Part shown: piece after piece, positions 1 through 6,111 of the stretch
Layout: each line of letters opens with the position of its first letter
How positions within the stretch are numbered: the first letter of the stretch is position 1
Assembly: GCA_026225435.1 (NCBI GenBank)
Contig: JAMFST010000814.1
Span: forward strand, 1-8,032
Origin: Labilithrix luteola
Lineage (GTDB): Bacteria > Myxococcota_A > Polyangia > Polyangiales > Polyangiaceae
Direction of reading: 5' to 3'
DNA length: 8,032 nt
Program-made: the position numbers and the translations under genes
Notes under the pieces: model-generated
Seen by the model: only the letters and a program-made list of their open reading frames with translations
Databases searched by the model: none
What the model was told of the DNA's origin: nothing

Positions 1-2
1 CC

Positions 3-503
3 CCCCCAAACCGCCCGCTCCACACCCCCCGGCGCTGCCCGGGTGCAACCGCCCCGGACCTGCAGCTGTCCAACTGTCCTCCTTGCCCGGCGGGGGGCCC
101 TACGCGTGCGCGCGCGAGGAACCCCGGTTTCCGGGCCTTGAAGAGCGGCGACCGCGCGCCGGATGCGGTGCTACGCGATGCCGGCGGGCGCGACGTGAGG
201 CTGTTCGACGTCCTTCGAGGACCGCACTTCACGGCCATCGCGTACGGGGCCGCGGCCTCCGCCGAGCTCGGGCGGCTCACGTGGCCGACCGCCGGTGCGG
301 CGTTGAAGCGCGTGGTGATCGAGGCTGCCGGGAGCGCGAACGATGTCGTCCTCACCGACGCGGCGCGGACGTTTCGTCGCGCGTACGGCCTGGCGGGCGA
401 CGCGCTCTTGCTCGTGCGCCCCGATGGTTACCTCGCGCACATCGCGGCGCGCGACATGGCGGCGACCACGGGCGCCGCCGCCCGCGCCCTGACACCGGAG
501 TGA
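3..503 (+). CDS. C-terminal end of an aromatic-ring FAD monooxygenase (partial, cut by left edge)
   Basis: The frame is open from the left edge to TGA at 501-503. The segment after about base 114 reads like the thioredoxin-fold C-terminal domain of phenol-hydroxylase/PheA-TfdB/MhpA-type FAD monooxygenases. It has a G-D-R-A-P-D-A motif, then R-L-F-D-x-L-R-G-P-H-F-T, and near the end a Y-G-L then L-V-R-P-D-G-Y box that closes this domain. In this family the domain shapes dimerisation and does not itself carry FAD or the substrate; the catalytic part would lie to the left, outside the window. A TTG at 138 could start a free-standing 121-residue domain, but the upstream frame stays open and the residues just before it (R-F-P-G-L) also look like the family linker, so I favour a truncated large enzyme. 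The first 110 bases have more A/T-ending codons and weaker similarity, so an indel or sequence error there is possible. The family call is fairly sure; the substrate is unknown. Confidence 0.72.
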   Translation, partial: PPNRPLHTPRRCPGATAPDLQLSNCPPCPAGGPTRARARNPGFRALKSGDRAPDAVLRDAGGRDVRLFDVLRGPHFTAIAYGAAASAELGRLTWPTAGAALKRVVIEAAGSANDVVLTDAARTFRRAYGLAGDALLLVRPDGYLAHIAARDMAATTGAAARALTPE

Positions 504-627
504 GGACGATCTACGCGGGGACGAGGCCTCGTACTTGCAGATCCTCCACCTCGACGTGGACATGCCGCCGCGCGCGCTAGCGACCGGGATGTCAGAGCTG
601 CTGGCAGCGCGAGGAGAGGAGCCCTGA
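493..627 (+). pseudogene. Short unassigned reading frame, possible gene remnant or small ORF
   Basis: Between the monooxygenase stop (503) and the convergent lipoprotein stop (635), frame 1 is open from after a TGA at 490-492 to a TGA at 625-627. It reads as a plausible protein tail: Y-L-Q-I-L-H-L-D-V-D-M-P-P-R-A-L, then A-T-G-M-S-E-L-L-A-A-R-G-E-E-P. About four-fifths of its codons end in G or C, as in the real genes here. Possible starts are TTG at 535 and ATG at 562; neither has a clear ribosome binding site. I do not recognise the family. It could be the 3' remnant of a decayed gene, a 30-residue small protein, or chance in GC-rich DNA. Confidence 0.25.
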
Positions 628-634
628 GGCTCGC

Positions 635-1543
635 TCAGTACCCCTTCAGCACGTTGTACAGAGCGAGGTAGTCGTTGGTCGTCGTCGGGCCGGCGTCCGG
701 GGTGAGCATGCCGGCGATGCAGCTCGAGATGTCGCCGCCCGTCTGCAGATCGCTGCGGCGGATGGACTCGCTCGCGTGCGTCGGACCGCTGTACAGCACG
801 CAGCCGATCCCGCCGGTCTCCTCGCGGCGGAGCTGCGCGCTCCGGAGGATGCCGTCGAGGGTGGCGAAATCCGCGCTCGACAGGGTGGCGGTGCGCACCG
901 TCGCGCTGCCGTTGCTGACCGAGACCTTCGCGTCGGGGGTGACGGTCCACAGGGTGCAGCTGGTGCCGGAACAGGTTGCCGGGAGGGTCGAGCCCGAGCC
1001 GCCGACGTCGGCCTCGACGCTGAAAGACTGCCACGCGGCGGGGAGGCCGTAGGTGCACGAGCCGCTGTAACAGGCGGCGACGCCGTTGGCGCCGCAGGTG
1101 GTGTAGACGTCGGGGCAGCCGGTGGCGTTCGCGCAGATCCCGCTGTTCGCCGTGGCGATGGCCGCCGTGTAGGCCGCGACGTGGGTGGTGGCGATGACCA
1201 CGCCGCACTCCCTGGCGCACTTGGTGGAGTTGTCGAAGAGGACGCAGTCGTCGTCGGTGACGCAGGTGTACAGGTCGTTGGGGTACGTGTTGGCGCCCGT
1301 GGCCTGCTCGATCTGGTAGTCCGCCTGGTAGGCGAGGTTGGAGCAGGCGGAGATCTGCTGATCGGTGAGGCTCGAGGCGTCGCCCGCGTCCCCTGCGTCG
1401 CCGTTCCCCTCGCTCACGGAGCCCGAAACGTCATTCGCGGTGCCGCCGTCGGGCGAGCTCCCATCGTCGTTGCCGGAGCAGGCCGCGCCGAGGAGAGAGA
1501 GCGCGACGTTGACGACGACGGCGAGGCAAGCGTGGCGCTTCAT
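635..1543 (-). CDS. Cys-rich secreted lipoprotein of unknown function
   Basis: This is a 302-residue protein starting at the ATG at 1543, preceded by a GAGG-type ribosome binding site. Residues 1-22 form a lipoprotein signal peptide: K2, R3, a hydrophobic core, then L-L-G-A-A-C with Cys22 as the lipidation site (a relaxed lipobox with Gly at -3). Residues 23-60 are a low-complexity Asp/Gly/Ser linker, including repeated G-D-A units, and probably tether the domain to the membrane. The folded part holds 14 cysteines, an even number that suits up to seven disulfides. It includes a C94-x5-C100 pair around a D-D-D triplet, then C109, C113, C137, C143, C150, C158 and C163. This spacing resembles many uncharacterised myxobacterial lipoproteins. 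No catalytic motif is seen and the function is unknown. It is divergent from the HutD-family gene across 138 bp. Confidence 0.82.
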   Translation of the reverse strand: MKRHACLAVVVNVALSLLGAACSGNDDGSSPDGGTANDVSGSVSEGNGDAGDAGDASSLTDQQISACSNLAYQADYQIEQATGANTYPNDLYTCVTDDDCVLFDNSTKCARECGVVIATTHVAAYTAAIATANSGICANATGCPDVYTTCGANGVAACYSGSCTYGLPAAWQSFSVEADVGGSGSTLPATCSGTSCTLWTVTPDAKVSVSNGSATVRTATLSSADFATLDGILRSAQLRREETGGIGCVLYSGPTHASESIRRSDLQTGGDISSCIAGMLTPDAGPTTTNDYLALYNVLKGY

Positions 1544-1599
1544 GCGGGCCGCCTCATCAGGATCCGTGCCGCACCGCTGTTCGTGAATCCTGCGAGGTT

Positions 1600-1621
1600 T
1601 CCGTGGGGCGCGTGCCACGGA
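1600..1621. promoter_or_regulatory. Inverted repeat in divergent promoter region (candidate operator)
   Basis: TCCGTGG (1600-1606) and CCACGGA (1615-1621) are exact 7-base inverted arms separated by 8 bases. They lie in the 138-bp gap between the divergent lipoprotein and HutD-family starts (1543 and 1682). The arrangement suits a dimeric regulator binding both promoters, or an RNA hairpin. No strong -35/-10 pair could be assigned nearby, so the role is inferred from position only. Confidence 0.3.
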
Positions 1622-1681
1622 GTGTGCCACTCGGCGGAGCGACCGCGGCGTCCGGATCGTGCTTCGTGCTACGCCGGCAGG

Positions 1682-2248
1682 ATGCGTCGCCTCACGCCCA
1701 AGGACCACCGCTCGATGCCCTGGCGCAACGGCGGCGGGACCACGACGGAGATCGCCCGCGAGCCGCTCGCGTCCGATCGCTTCCTCTACCGCGTGAGCAT
1801 CGCCGACGTGGCGACCGACGGGCCGTTCTCCTCCTTCGCCGGGTACGACCGGCACATCCTCTTGATCGAGGGGGAGGGGATGACGCTCGACTGCGGCGCG
1901 CAGGGGCGCATCGAGCTCACGACGCTCTTCGCCCCGCGCTCCTTCTCCGGAGACTGGGAGGTCCACGGCACGCTCGCTGCGGGCCCTGTGCGCGACTTCA
2001 ACCTCATGGTCGACCGCGCCGAGGCCTGCTCCTCGCTCGAGGTGCACGTGCTCGAAGCGCCCCTCGAGCTGCCCGCAGGAGCGCTCTGCCTCGTCCACGT
2101 GCTCGAAGGAGCGCTCGAAGGTGCCGACCATGGCGACACCCTCGTCGGCGAGGCGCCCTTCACGATCACGCCACGCGCCTCGTCGGTCGCGCGGGTGGCC
2201 ATCGCCCGCATCGTCCGGCGAGCCGCCGCGGGCGCTCACGCCGTGTAG
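1682..2248 (+). CDS. HutD/Ves family cupin protein
   Basis: A 188-residue protein, a normal length for the HutD/Ves family (PF05962). Family landmarks are all present in order. The N-terminus has L-T-P-K-D-H-R, then M12-P-W-R-N-G-G-G-T with T-E-I. Next come R-V-S-I-A-D-V (37-43), G-P-F-S-S-F-A-G-Y-D-R (47-57), a glycine turn E-G-E-G-M (63-67), F-S-G-D (88-91) and R-D-F-N-L-M-V-D-R (104-112). HutD proteins are bicupins found with histidine-utilisation genes and thought to modulate that pathway; Ves is the E. coli relative. No hut genes lie in this window, so a histidine link is not shown. The ATG at 1682 is chosen because the conserved N-terminus begins there; a ribosome binding site is not evident, and the ATG at 1715 would cut into the conserved block. 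Its last 13 bases overlap the end of the convergent SDR gene. Confidence 0.88.
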   Translation: MRRLTPKDHRSMPWRNGGGTTTEIAREPLASDRFLYRVSIADVATDGPFSSFAGYDRHILLIEGEGMTLDCGAQGRIELTTLFAPRSFSGDWEVHGTLAAGPVRDFNLMVDRAEACSSLEVHVLEAPLELPAGALCLVHVLEGALEGADHGDTLVGEAPFTITPRASSVARVAIARIVRRAAAGAHAV

Positions 2249-3072
2249 CTGGTGCTCGCTCCCGCGGTGATGTCGAGCGCGCTGCCGGTCATGTACGCCG
2301 CGTCGTCGGAGACGAGCCACAGCACCCCCTTGGACACCTCCTCCGGCTCGACCCACGGAACCGGGATGCGGTTGAGCGTCTGGAAGCGGGGGAGCGCGTC
2401 GGCGCGGGTGGGGTTCTCGATGTCCGGGCAGAACAGCTTGTAGGCCGCCTCGTTGTCCATCATCGGCGTGTTCACGATGGTCGGATTCACCAGGTTCACG
2501 GTGATACCGCTGGCGGCGACCTCGGCGGCGATCGACTTCACCAGGCCGTGCAGCGCCCACTTGCTCGCGCCGTACGCGGCCAGGCCGGGCGCCCCCTGGC
2601 GACCGAGCGAGGAGCCGGTGACCACGATGCGGCCGTAGCGCTTCTCGATCATGTGCGGAAGCACCGCCTGCGCCACGTGGACGAAGCCCATGAGGTTGGT
2701 GTCGAGCGTGTCCTTCCAGTCCTCCATGGTGAGCGCGGTGAAGGGCTTCCAGTGCACGATGCCCGCGTTGGAGACGAGGATGTCGATCTTCCCGAACCTC
2801 GAGCGCACCTTCTCGACGAAGGTGTTGGTCTCGCTCGGCGAGCGGACGTCCGAGACCTGCGTCATGACCTTGCCACCGGCCGCCTCCACGAGGCGCGCGG
2901 TCTCGGCGAGATCGTTCTCGGTGGCGAGCGGGTAGGCGGTGCTGGCGATCGGACGGGCGATGTCCGACAGCGCGACGATGGCTCCGGCCTTGGCGAGCGC
3001 GAGCGCGTGCGCGCGCCCCTGGCCACGAGCGGCTCCGGTGATGATCGCAACGCGTCCTTCGAGCTGGTTCAT
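2236..3072 (-). CDS. Mycofactocin-coupled type SDR oxidoreductase
   Basis: A 278-residue classical short-chain dehydrogenase/reductase. The Rossmann nucleotide site is T12-G-A-A-R-G-Q-G19, with D37 after the second strand favouring NAD over NADP. D75-V, N102-A-G, N126, S154, Y167 and K171 (Y-G-A-S-K) complete the catalytic set. Several segments are typical of the mycofactocin-coupled SDR subfamily (TIGR03971; carveol-dehydrogenase-like). These are G-A-A-R-G-Q-G-R-A-H, the insert Y47-P-L-A-T-x-x-D-L-A-E-T before the second Rossmann repeat, N201-T-P-M-M, and F214-x-P-D-I-E-N-P-T-R followed by F-Q-T-L-N-x-x-P-V-P-W-V-E-P-E. Members of this subfamily hold NAD without exchange and pass electrons to the redox peptide mycofactocin. 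No mycofactocin genes are in view. The ATG at 3072 has an AGGGAGC ribosome binding site 8 bases upstream (3081-3087), which decides it over an upstream ATG at 3135. Substrate unknown, probably a secondary alcohol or terpenoid. Confidence 0.93.
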   Translation of the reverse strand: MNQLEGRVAIITGAARGQGRAHALALAKAGAIVALSDIARPIASTAYPLATENDLAETARLVEAAGGKVMTQVSDVRSPSETNTFVEKVRSRFGKIDILVSNAGIVHWKPFTALTMEDWKDTLDTNLMGFVHVAQAVLPHMIEKRYGRIVVTGSSLGRQGAPGLAAYGASKWALHGLVKSIAAEVAASGITVNLVNPTIVNTPMMDNEAAYKLFCPDIENPTRADALPRFQTLNRIPVPWVEPEEVSKGVLWLVSDDAAYMTGSALDITAGASTSYTA

Positions 3073-3110
3073 GAACGTACGCTCCCTGGCAATGGTGGAA
3101 ATGGCGGCTG

Positions 3111-3145
3111 GTACGTCTACGTACTGTTTGTTCACCCGTCGTCAA
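3111..3145 (-). promoter_or_regulatory. Candidate promoter with overlapping palindrome upstream of the SDR gene
   Basis: On the minus strand a TTGACG (-35 like, 3145-3140) is followed after 16 bases by TACGTA (3123-3118), a weak -10. The -10 lies inside a perfect inverted repeat, GTACGT-CT-ACGTAC (3111-3124). Transcription would start near 3110 and give a leader of about 37 bases that contains the SDR ribosome binding site. A palindrome over the -10 is the usual placement for a repressor such as a TetR-type protein. This is inferred from sequence only. Confidence 0.38.
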
Positions 3146-3169
3146 ACCACGATCGACTCGCGCAGCGCG

Positions 3170-3901
3170 TCAATCGACGGGCGAGCCGGCGCGGAGCACG
3201 AGCTCCTGGAACCGCGGATCGGTGTGCAAGGCGTCCAGCGCCGGATCGACGCGCAGCTGGTCGACCGCGCGGTCCTTCTCGGCGACGGCTCGTTGCAGGA
3301 GCTCGAGCGCTCGATCCTTCTCGCCGAGCGCCAGGTGCACCGCGGCGGCGCGATAGGACGCGTGGTCGTCGGGCGCGCGACGTTCCTCCACGGAGGCGAG
3401 CAGCTGGCGCGCACGATGCGTGTCGCCGGCGACCGCGTACCCGTAGGCGACGGCGAGCGCGGCGTTCCCGTCGTGGCCGAGCGCGCGCGCGATCTCCAGC
3501 TCTCGCAGAGCGGCCCCGTGTTGCCCCTGCACCAGCAGGACGAAGCCGACCAGCTCGTGCGCCGCGCGAGAATCGTCCGGGTCCATCTTGGCCAGCGCGC
3601 GTCGACCGGAGTCGAGCGCTTCGGCGAAGCGGTGCATCGCGTAGTACGTGCGCGCAAACGTGAGATCCGTCGCGCCCGACGGATCGACCTCCTCCGCCTT
3701 GTGCGCCTCGTCGAGCGCGGCGGAGAAGCGACCGAGCGAGGTGAGGTGCTCGGCGCGGAGGCGAGCTTCGGCGGCAGAGCGCAGATCCTCGGCGGTCTCC
3801 GCCACCGGCGCGGCTTCGCTTGCCGGTGGCGGTGTCGGTGAACCGGCACACGCCGCCAGGAGCAACGGCACGGAGAGCAGGAGCGACGCGGGGCGGTTCA
3901 A
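3170..3901 (-). CDS. TPR-repeat lipoprotein
   Basis: A 243-residue protein. Residues 1-18 are a lipoprotein signal peptide ending L-L-L-A-A-C18, followed by a Pro/Ala/Glu linker to about residue 38. The rest is helical with roughly five TPR-like units (about 41-74, 78-108, 112-142, 146-176 and 181-211). These show repeated small-aromatic-Ala-Leu patterns such as G-R-F-S-A-A-L, H-R-F-A-E-A-L and G-Q-H-G-A-A-L. The tail L-R-V-D-P-A-L-D-A-L-H-T-D-P-R-F resembles the closing repeat common in TPR proteins fused to signalling domains. It is likely a membrane-anchored scaffold for protein contacts. The start is TTG at 3901: a TGA lies nine codons upstream in frame, no other start codon falls between, and an AGGA lies just before it. 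It begins 24 bp after the stop of the membrane protein gene, so co-transcription is likely. Binding partner unknown. Confidence 0.88.
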   Translation of the reverse strand: MNRPASLLLSVPLLLAACAGSPTPPPASEAAPVAETAEDLRSAAEARLRAEHLTSLGRFSAALDEAHKAEEVDPSGATDLTFARTYYAMHRFAEALDSGRRALAKMDPDDSRAAHELVGFVLLVQGQHGAALRELEIARALGHDGNAALAVAYGYAVAGDTHRARQLLASVEERRAPDDHASYRAAAVHLALGEKDRALELLQRAVAEKDRAVDQLRVDPALDALHTDPRFQELVLRAGSPVD

Positions 3902-3925
3902 GATCCTGGCGAGGGGGAGTCTACC

Positions 3926-4348
3926 TCAGCGCGTGACCGCCGCCGCGAGGACCAGCACGCCGTAGGTCGCCACCATGAAGCGCGGCTCCTTGTACTCGAG
4001 GAAGTAGACGGCGAAGGCGAACCAGGCGAGCGCGGCGAAGAGCGACAGCGCCACCAGCGGCCAGCCGTCGAGCAGCTCGATCGCTCGCCGCGCGACGATC
4101 AGCGCGGCGATGCCGAAGAGGATCTGCCCGAGCGCGAAGGCGGTGTTGAGGCCGTAGTAGAGCGTCGTCTCCGGGCCGGGGGCGCGCTTGCCGCGCAGGT
4201 ACTGCGACACCACGTCGATCGCCAGGTGCAGCGTTCCGCCGAGGGTCAACCAGCCGTAAGCGACGTAAAGCAGGACCTTGTGCATGACGCCGTACAAGCT
4301 ACGCGTCGCGCGCGCTGCCCGCCGGTGAAGAGCGCGCATGGCGGACAT
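3926..4348 (-). CDS. Small four-helix membrane protein of unknown function
   Basis: A 140-residue integral membrane protein with four hydrophobic stretches, about 25-47, 61-86, 96-116 and 122-139. Polar features lie at the ends: H41 and D45 inside or at the end of helix 1, a basic loop R52-G-K-R-A-P-G-P-E-T, R87-R88 after helix 2, and E118-Y-K-E-P-R before helix 4. I do not recognise a named family. The start is uncertain. ATG at 4348, ATG at 4339 and ATG at 4285 (residue 22, just before helix 1) are all in frame and none has a good ribosome binding site. The first 21 residues are Arg/Ala-rich, and a GC hairpin sits immediately before 4348, so the shorter 119-residue form is quite possible. 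It lies 38 bp after the HD gene and 24 bp before the TPR lipoprotein gene on the same strand. Confidence 0.78.
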   Translation of the reverse strand: MSAMRALHRRAARATRSLYGVMHKVLLYVAYGWLTLGGTLHLAIDVVSQYLRGKRAPGPETTLYYGLNTAFALGQILFGIAALIVARRAIELLDGWPLVALSLFAALAWFAFAVYFLEYKEPRFMVATYGVLVLAAAVTR

Positions 4349-4372
4349 GCGCGCGGCTTATGTTTCGCGCGC
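4349..4372 (-). other. GC-rich hairpin between HD gene and membrane protein gene
   Basis: GCGCGCG (4349-4355) and CGCGCGC (4366-4372) are exact 7-base arms around a 10-base A/T-richer loop. On the minus-strand transcript the hairpin lies 14 bases after the HD gene stop and touches the ATG at 4348. There is no run of U after it, so it is not a clear terminator. It could attenuate read-through, stabilise the upstream mRNA, or hide the 4348 start. Alternating GC runs also arise by chance at this base composition. Confidence 0.3.
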
Positions 4373-4386
4373 GCCCGTGCCTGCGT

Positions 4387-5031
4387 TCAGCCGGGCCAGC
4401 GCGACTCGAGGATCACCTGGCAGAAGTCGACCCGTCGGTAACGCGGATCGCGCAGGGCGAGCACGTCGGCCTTCACGTTGCCGAAGGTGGTCTCGGGCCT
4501 GGCGATGGTCCCCTTGGCGAAGGCGTCGATGATGCCGTTCTTGAAGTCGGCCTCGCGCGGGTGCGCGGCGACGACGGCAGCGCGCTCGTGCGCGGAGAAG
4601 CCGTCGAAGTCGAGGCCGAGGACGTCCATCTCGACGCCGGCGGTCACCAGCGCCACGACCGGCCGCTTGTGCTGCGGGATGCCCGGCGTGGTGTGCAGCG
4701 CGATGGCGTCCCAGACGTCGTCGACGGCGCGCTCGTCGATCCCGTGCTGGCGGAGGAAGGCCGCAGCGGCGTTGGCGCCGTCGACCTCGAAGCGCTCCGT
4801 CTTGCTGGCGTAGGGCGCCTGCAGCCCCATGTCGTGGAACATGGCGCCGACGTAGAGCAGCTCCGGATCGAAGGAGAGCCTCTTGCGCTGGCCGGCGAGC
4901 GCGCCGAAGAGGAAGACGCGGTTGGAGTGGTGGAAGAGGAGCTCGCTCTCGGTGTCGCGCACGAGCTGCTCCACCTCGCGGGCGAGCTTGCTGTCGGGGA
5001 CGGTGATTCCGGCGATGGTCTTGCTGGTCAT
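4387..5031 (-). CDS. HD-domain hydrolase, cyanamide-hydratase-like
   Basis: A 214-residue HD-superfamily protein. Metal-binding landmarks are H35-S-N-R-V-F, H66-D67-M-G-L and I110-A-L-H113-T-T, with D136 (V-E-M-D) as a likely last ligand. The H-S-x-R-x-F and I-x-L-H-T signatures resemble cyanamide hydratase (Ddi2-like) and related HD proteins. That enzyme adds water to a C-N triple bond using a bound divalent metal. Other HD proteins are phosphohydrolases, so the activity here is not settled. No signal peptide or membrane segment is seen; it should be cytoplasmic. The ATG at 5031 lacks a clear ribosome binding site. The gene starts 11 bp from the divergent GlxA-type regulator, so its promoter must overlap that gene's 5' end, and the regulator is the obvious candidate to control it. 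It probably leads the minus-strand run with the membrane protein and the TPR lipoprotein. Confidence 0.86.
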   Translation of the reverse strand: MTSKTIAGITVPDSKLAREVEQLVRDTESELLFHHSNRVFLFGALAGQRKRLSFDPELLYVGAMFHDMGLQAPYASKTERFEVDGANAAAAFLRQHGIDERAVDDVWDAIALHTTPGIPQHKRPVVALVTAGVEMDVLGLDFDGFSAHERAAVVAAHPREADFKNGIIDAFAKGTIARPETTFGNVKADVLALRDPRYRRVDFCQVILESRWPG

Positions 5032-5042
5032 GATGAACGACT

Positions 5043-6092
5043 ATGGGCGCCGGCATGCCCCCCGAGCAACGCGGCGAGACCCGCGAATCCGGCCAAGCCG
5101 ACGCTGGATCCGGCCAGCTTCACGCGACGGCAGGCACGCGCGTCGCCCTGGTGATCTTCCCCGGCGTGCAGGCGCTCGACGTGGCTGGGCCGCTCGACGC
5201 CTTTGCCGAGGCGAACGCCTACGTGCCCGCGGGGCAGGGTTACCTGCTCACGCTGGTCGGAGCGCGCCGCGAACCGATGCGCGCGTCGAACGGGATGTGC
5301 TTGGTGCCGGACCGGACCTTCGCCGAGGCGCGCGAGCCGTTCGGTCTGGTCCTGATCGCCGGCGGTCCCGGGCTCCCCACGGCGCCGGCCGATGCCGAGC
5401 TGTCGGCGTGGCTGCGAGACGCGGCCGCGAAGGCTGAGCGGTTCGGATCGATCTGCACCGGAGCGTTCGCGCTCGGGCACGCCGGCCTGCTCGACGAGCG
5501 GACGGTGACGACGCACTGGCAGAACGCCGCCCGCCTCGCCGAGCAGTTCCCCCGGGCGCACGTCGAGCAGGACCGTCTGTACATCCAGGACGGCGCGCTG
5601 GTGACCTCCGCCGGGGTCACCGCCGGGATCGACCTGGCGCTGGCGCTCATCCAGGCGGATCACGGCGCGGAGGTCGCGCTCGCGGTGGCCAAGCGCCTGG
5701 TGGTGGTGGCCTACCGGCAAGGGGGGCAATCGCAGTTCAGCCCGCAGCTGGTGGCGCCGTCTCCGCCGGCGTCGCCGATCACGCTGGTGCGCGAGCACGT
5801 GCTGGCAAACCTGGCCGAGCAGAGCGGCGTCGAGACGCTGGCGCACGTCGCCAGGATGAGCGCGCGGAGCTTCTCGCGCGCCTTCAAGCAGCAGACCGGG
5901 GTGACGCCGGCCGACTTCGTCGAGTCGGTGCGGGTCGATGCGGCGCGCGGGCGGCTGGAGGCGAGCGACGAGCCGGTCAAGGCGGTCGCCATCGAGTGTG
6001 GCTTCGGCGGCGCCGACCGCATGCGGCTGGTGTTCCTCAAGCGCATCGGGGTCACCCCGACGCACTACCGGGCGAGCTTCCGCCGCGCCTGA
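5043..6092 (+). CDS. GlxA-family transcriptional regulator (DJ-1/PfpI domain plus AraC HTH)
   Basis: A 349-residue protein with the usual two-domain GlxA layout. Residues about 33-215 form a DJ-1/PfpI (glutaminase-like) domain: V-A-L-V-I-F-P-G-V-Q-A-L-D-V-A-G-P, then a nucleophile elbow G-S-I-C138-T-G-A-F and T-T-H158-W. Here the domain is expected to sense a ligand, often an amine or nitrogen compound, though the Cys and His are retained. A linker with Q-S-Q-F-S follows at 229-233. Residues about 247-345 are an AraC-type double helix-turn-helix: the first in L-A-H-V-A-R-M-S-A-R-S-F-S-R-A-F, the second in V-A-I-E-C-G-F-G and F-L-K-R-I-G-V-T-P-T-H-Y. Only the ATGs at 5043 and 5055 are possible starts, because a TGA lies just upstream and no start codon follows until inside the fold. 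That gives an unusual 30-residue N-terminal extension. It likely controls the divergent HD gene and the downstream dehydrogenase. Confidence 0.94.
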   Translation: MGAGMPPEQRGETRESGQADAGSGQLHATAGTRVALVIFPGVQALDVAGPLDAFAEANAYVPAGQGYLLTLVGARREPMRASNGMCLVPDRTFAEAREPFGLVLIAGGPGLPTAPADAELSAWLRDAAAKAERFGSICTGAFALGHAGLLDERTVTTHWQNAARLAEQFPRAHVEQDRLYIQDGALVTSAGVTAGIDLALALIQADHGAEVALAVAKRLVVVAYRQGGQSQFSPQLVAPSPPASPITLVREHVLANLAEQSGVETLAHVARMSARSFSRAFKQQTGVTPADFVESVRVDAARGRLEASDEPVKAVAIECGFGGADRMRLVFLKRIGVTPTHYRASFRRA

Positions 6093-6111
6093 CCGTGATA
6101 CAGCATCGCTC

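Noticed and set aside
1..30. C-rich tracts at the left edge as a possible structured or repeat element
   Set aside because: They lie in the open frame of the monooxygenase and show no repeat unit; low-quality sequence at an edge is as likely.
1544..3145. A long minus-strand reading frame continuing upstream of the Cys-rich lipoprotein, giving an 836-residue protein
   Set aside because: Only the part from the ATG at 1543 has a signal peptide and sensible composition. The upstream part is Arg/Gly-rich shadow of the HutD-family and SDR genes, which have clear family motifs.
3126..3147. GTTTG/CAAAC inverted repeat as a terminator for the TPR lipoprotein gene
   Set aside because: Arms are only 5 bases, A/T-rich with a 12-base spacer, and overlap the better-supported SDR promoter.
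1603..3663. A 686-residue plus-strand frame
   Set aside because: Arg/Ala/Gly-rich, no domain, and it crosses the HutD-family, SDR and TPR lipoprotein genes in other frames. High GC keeps such frames open.
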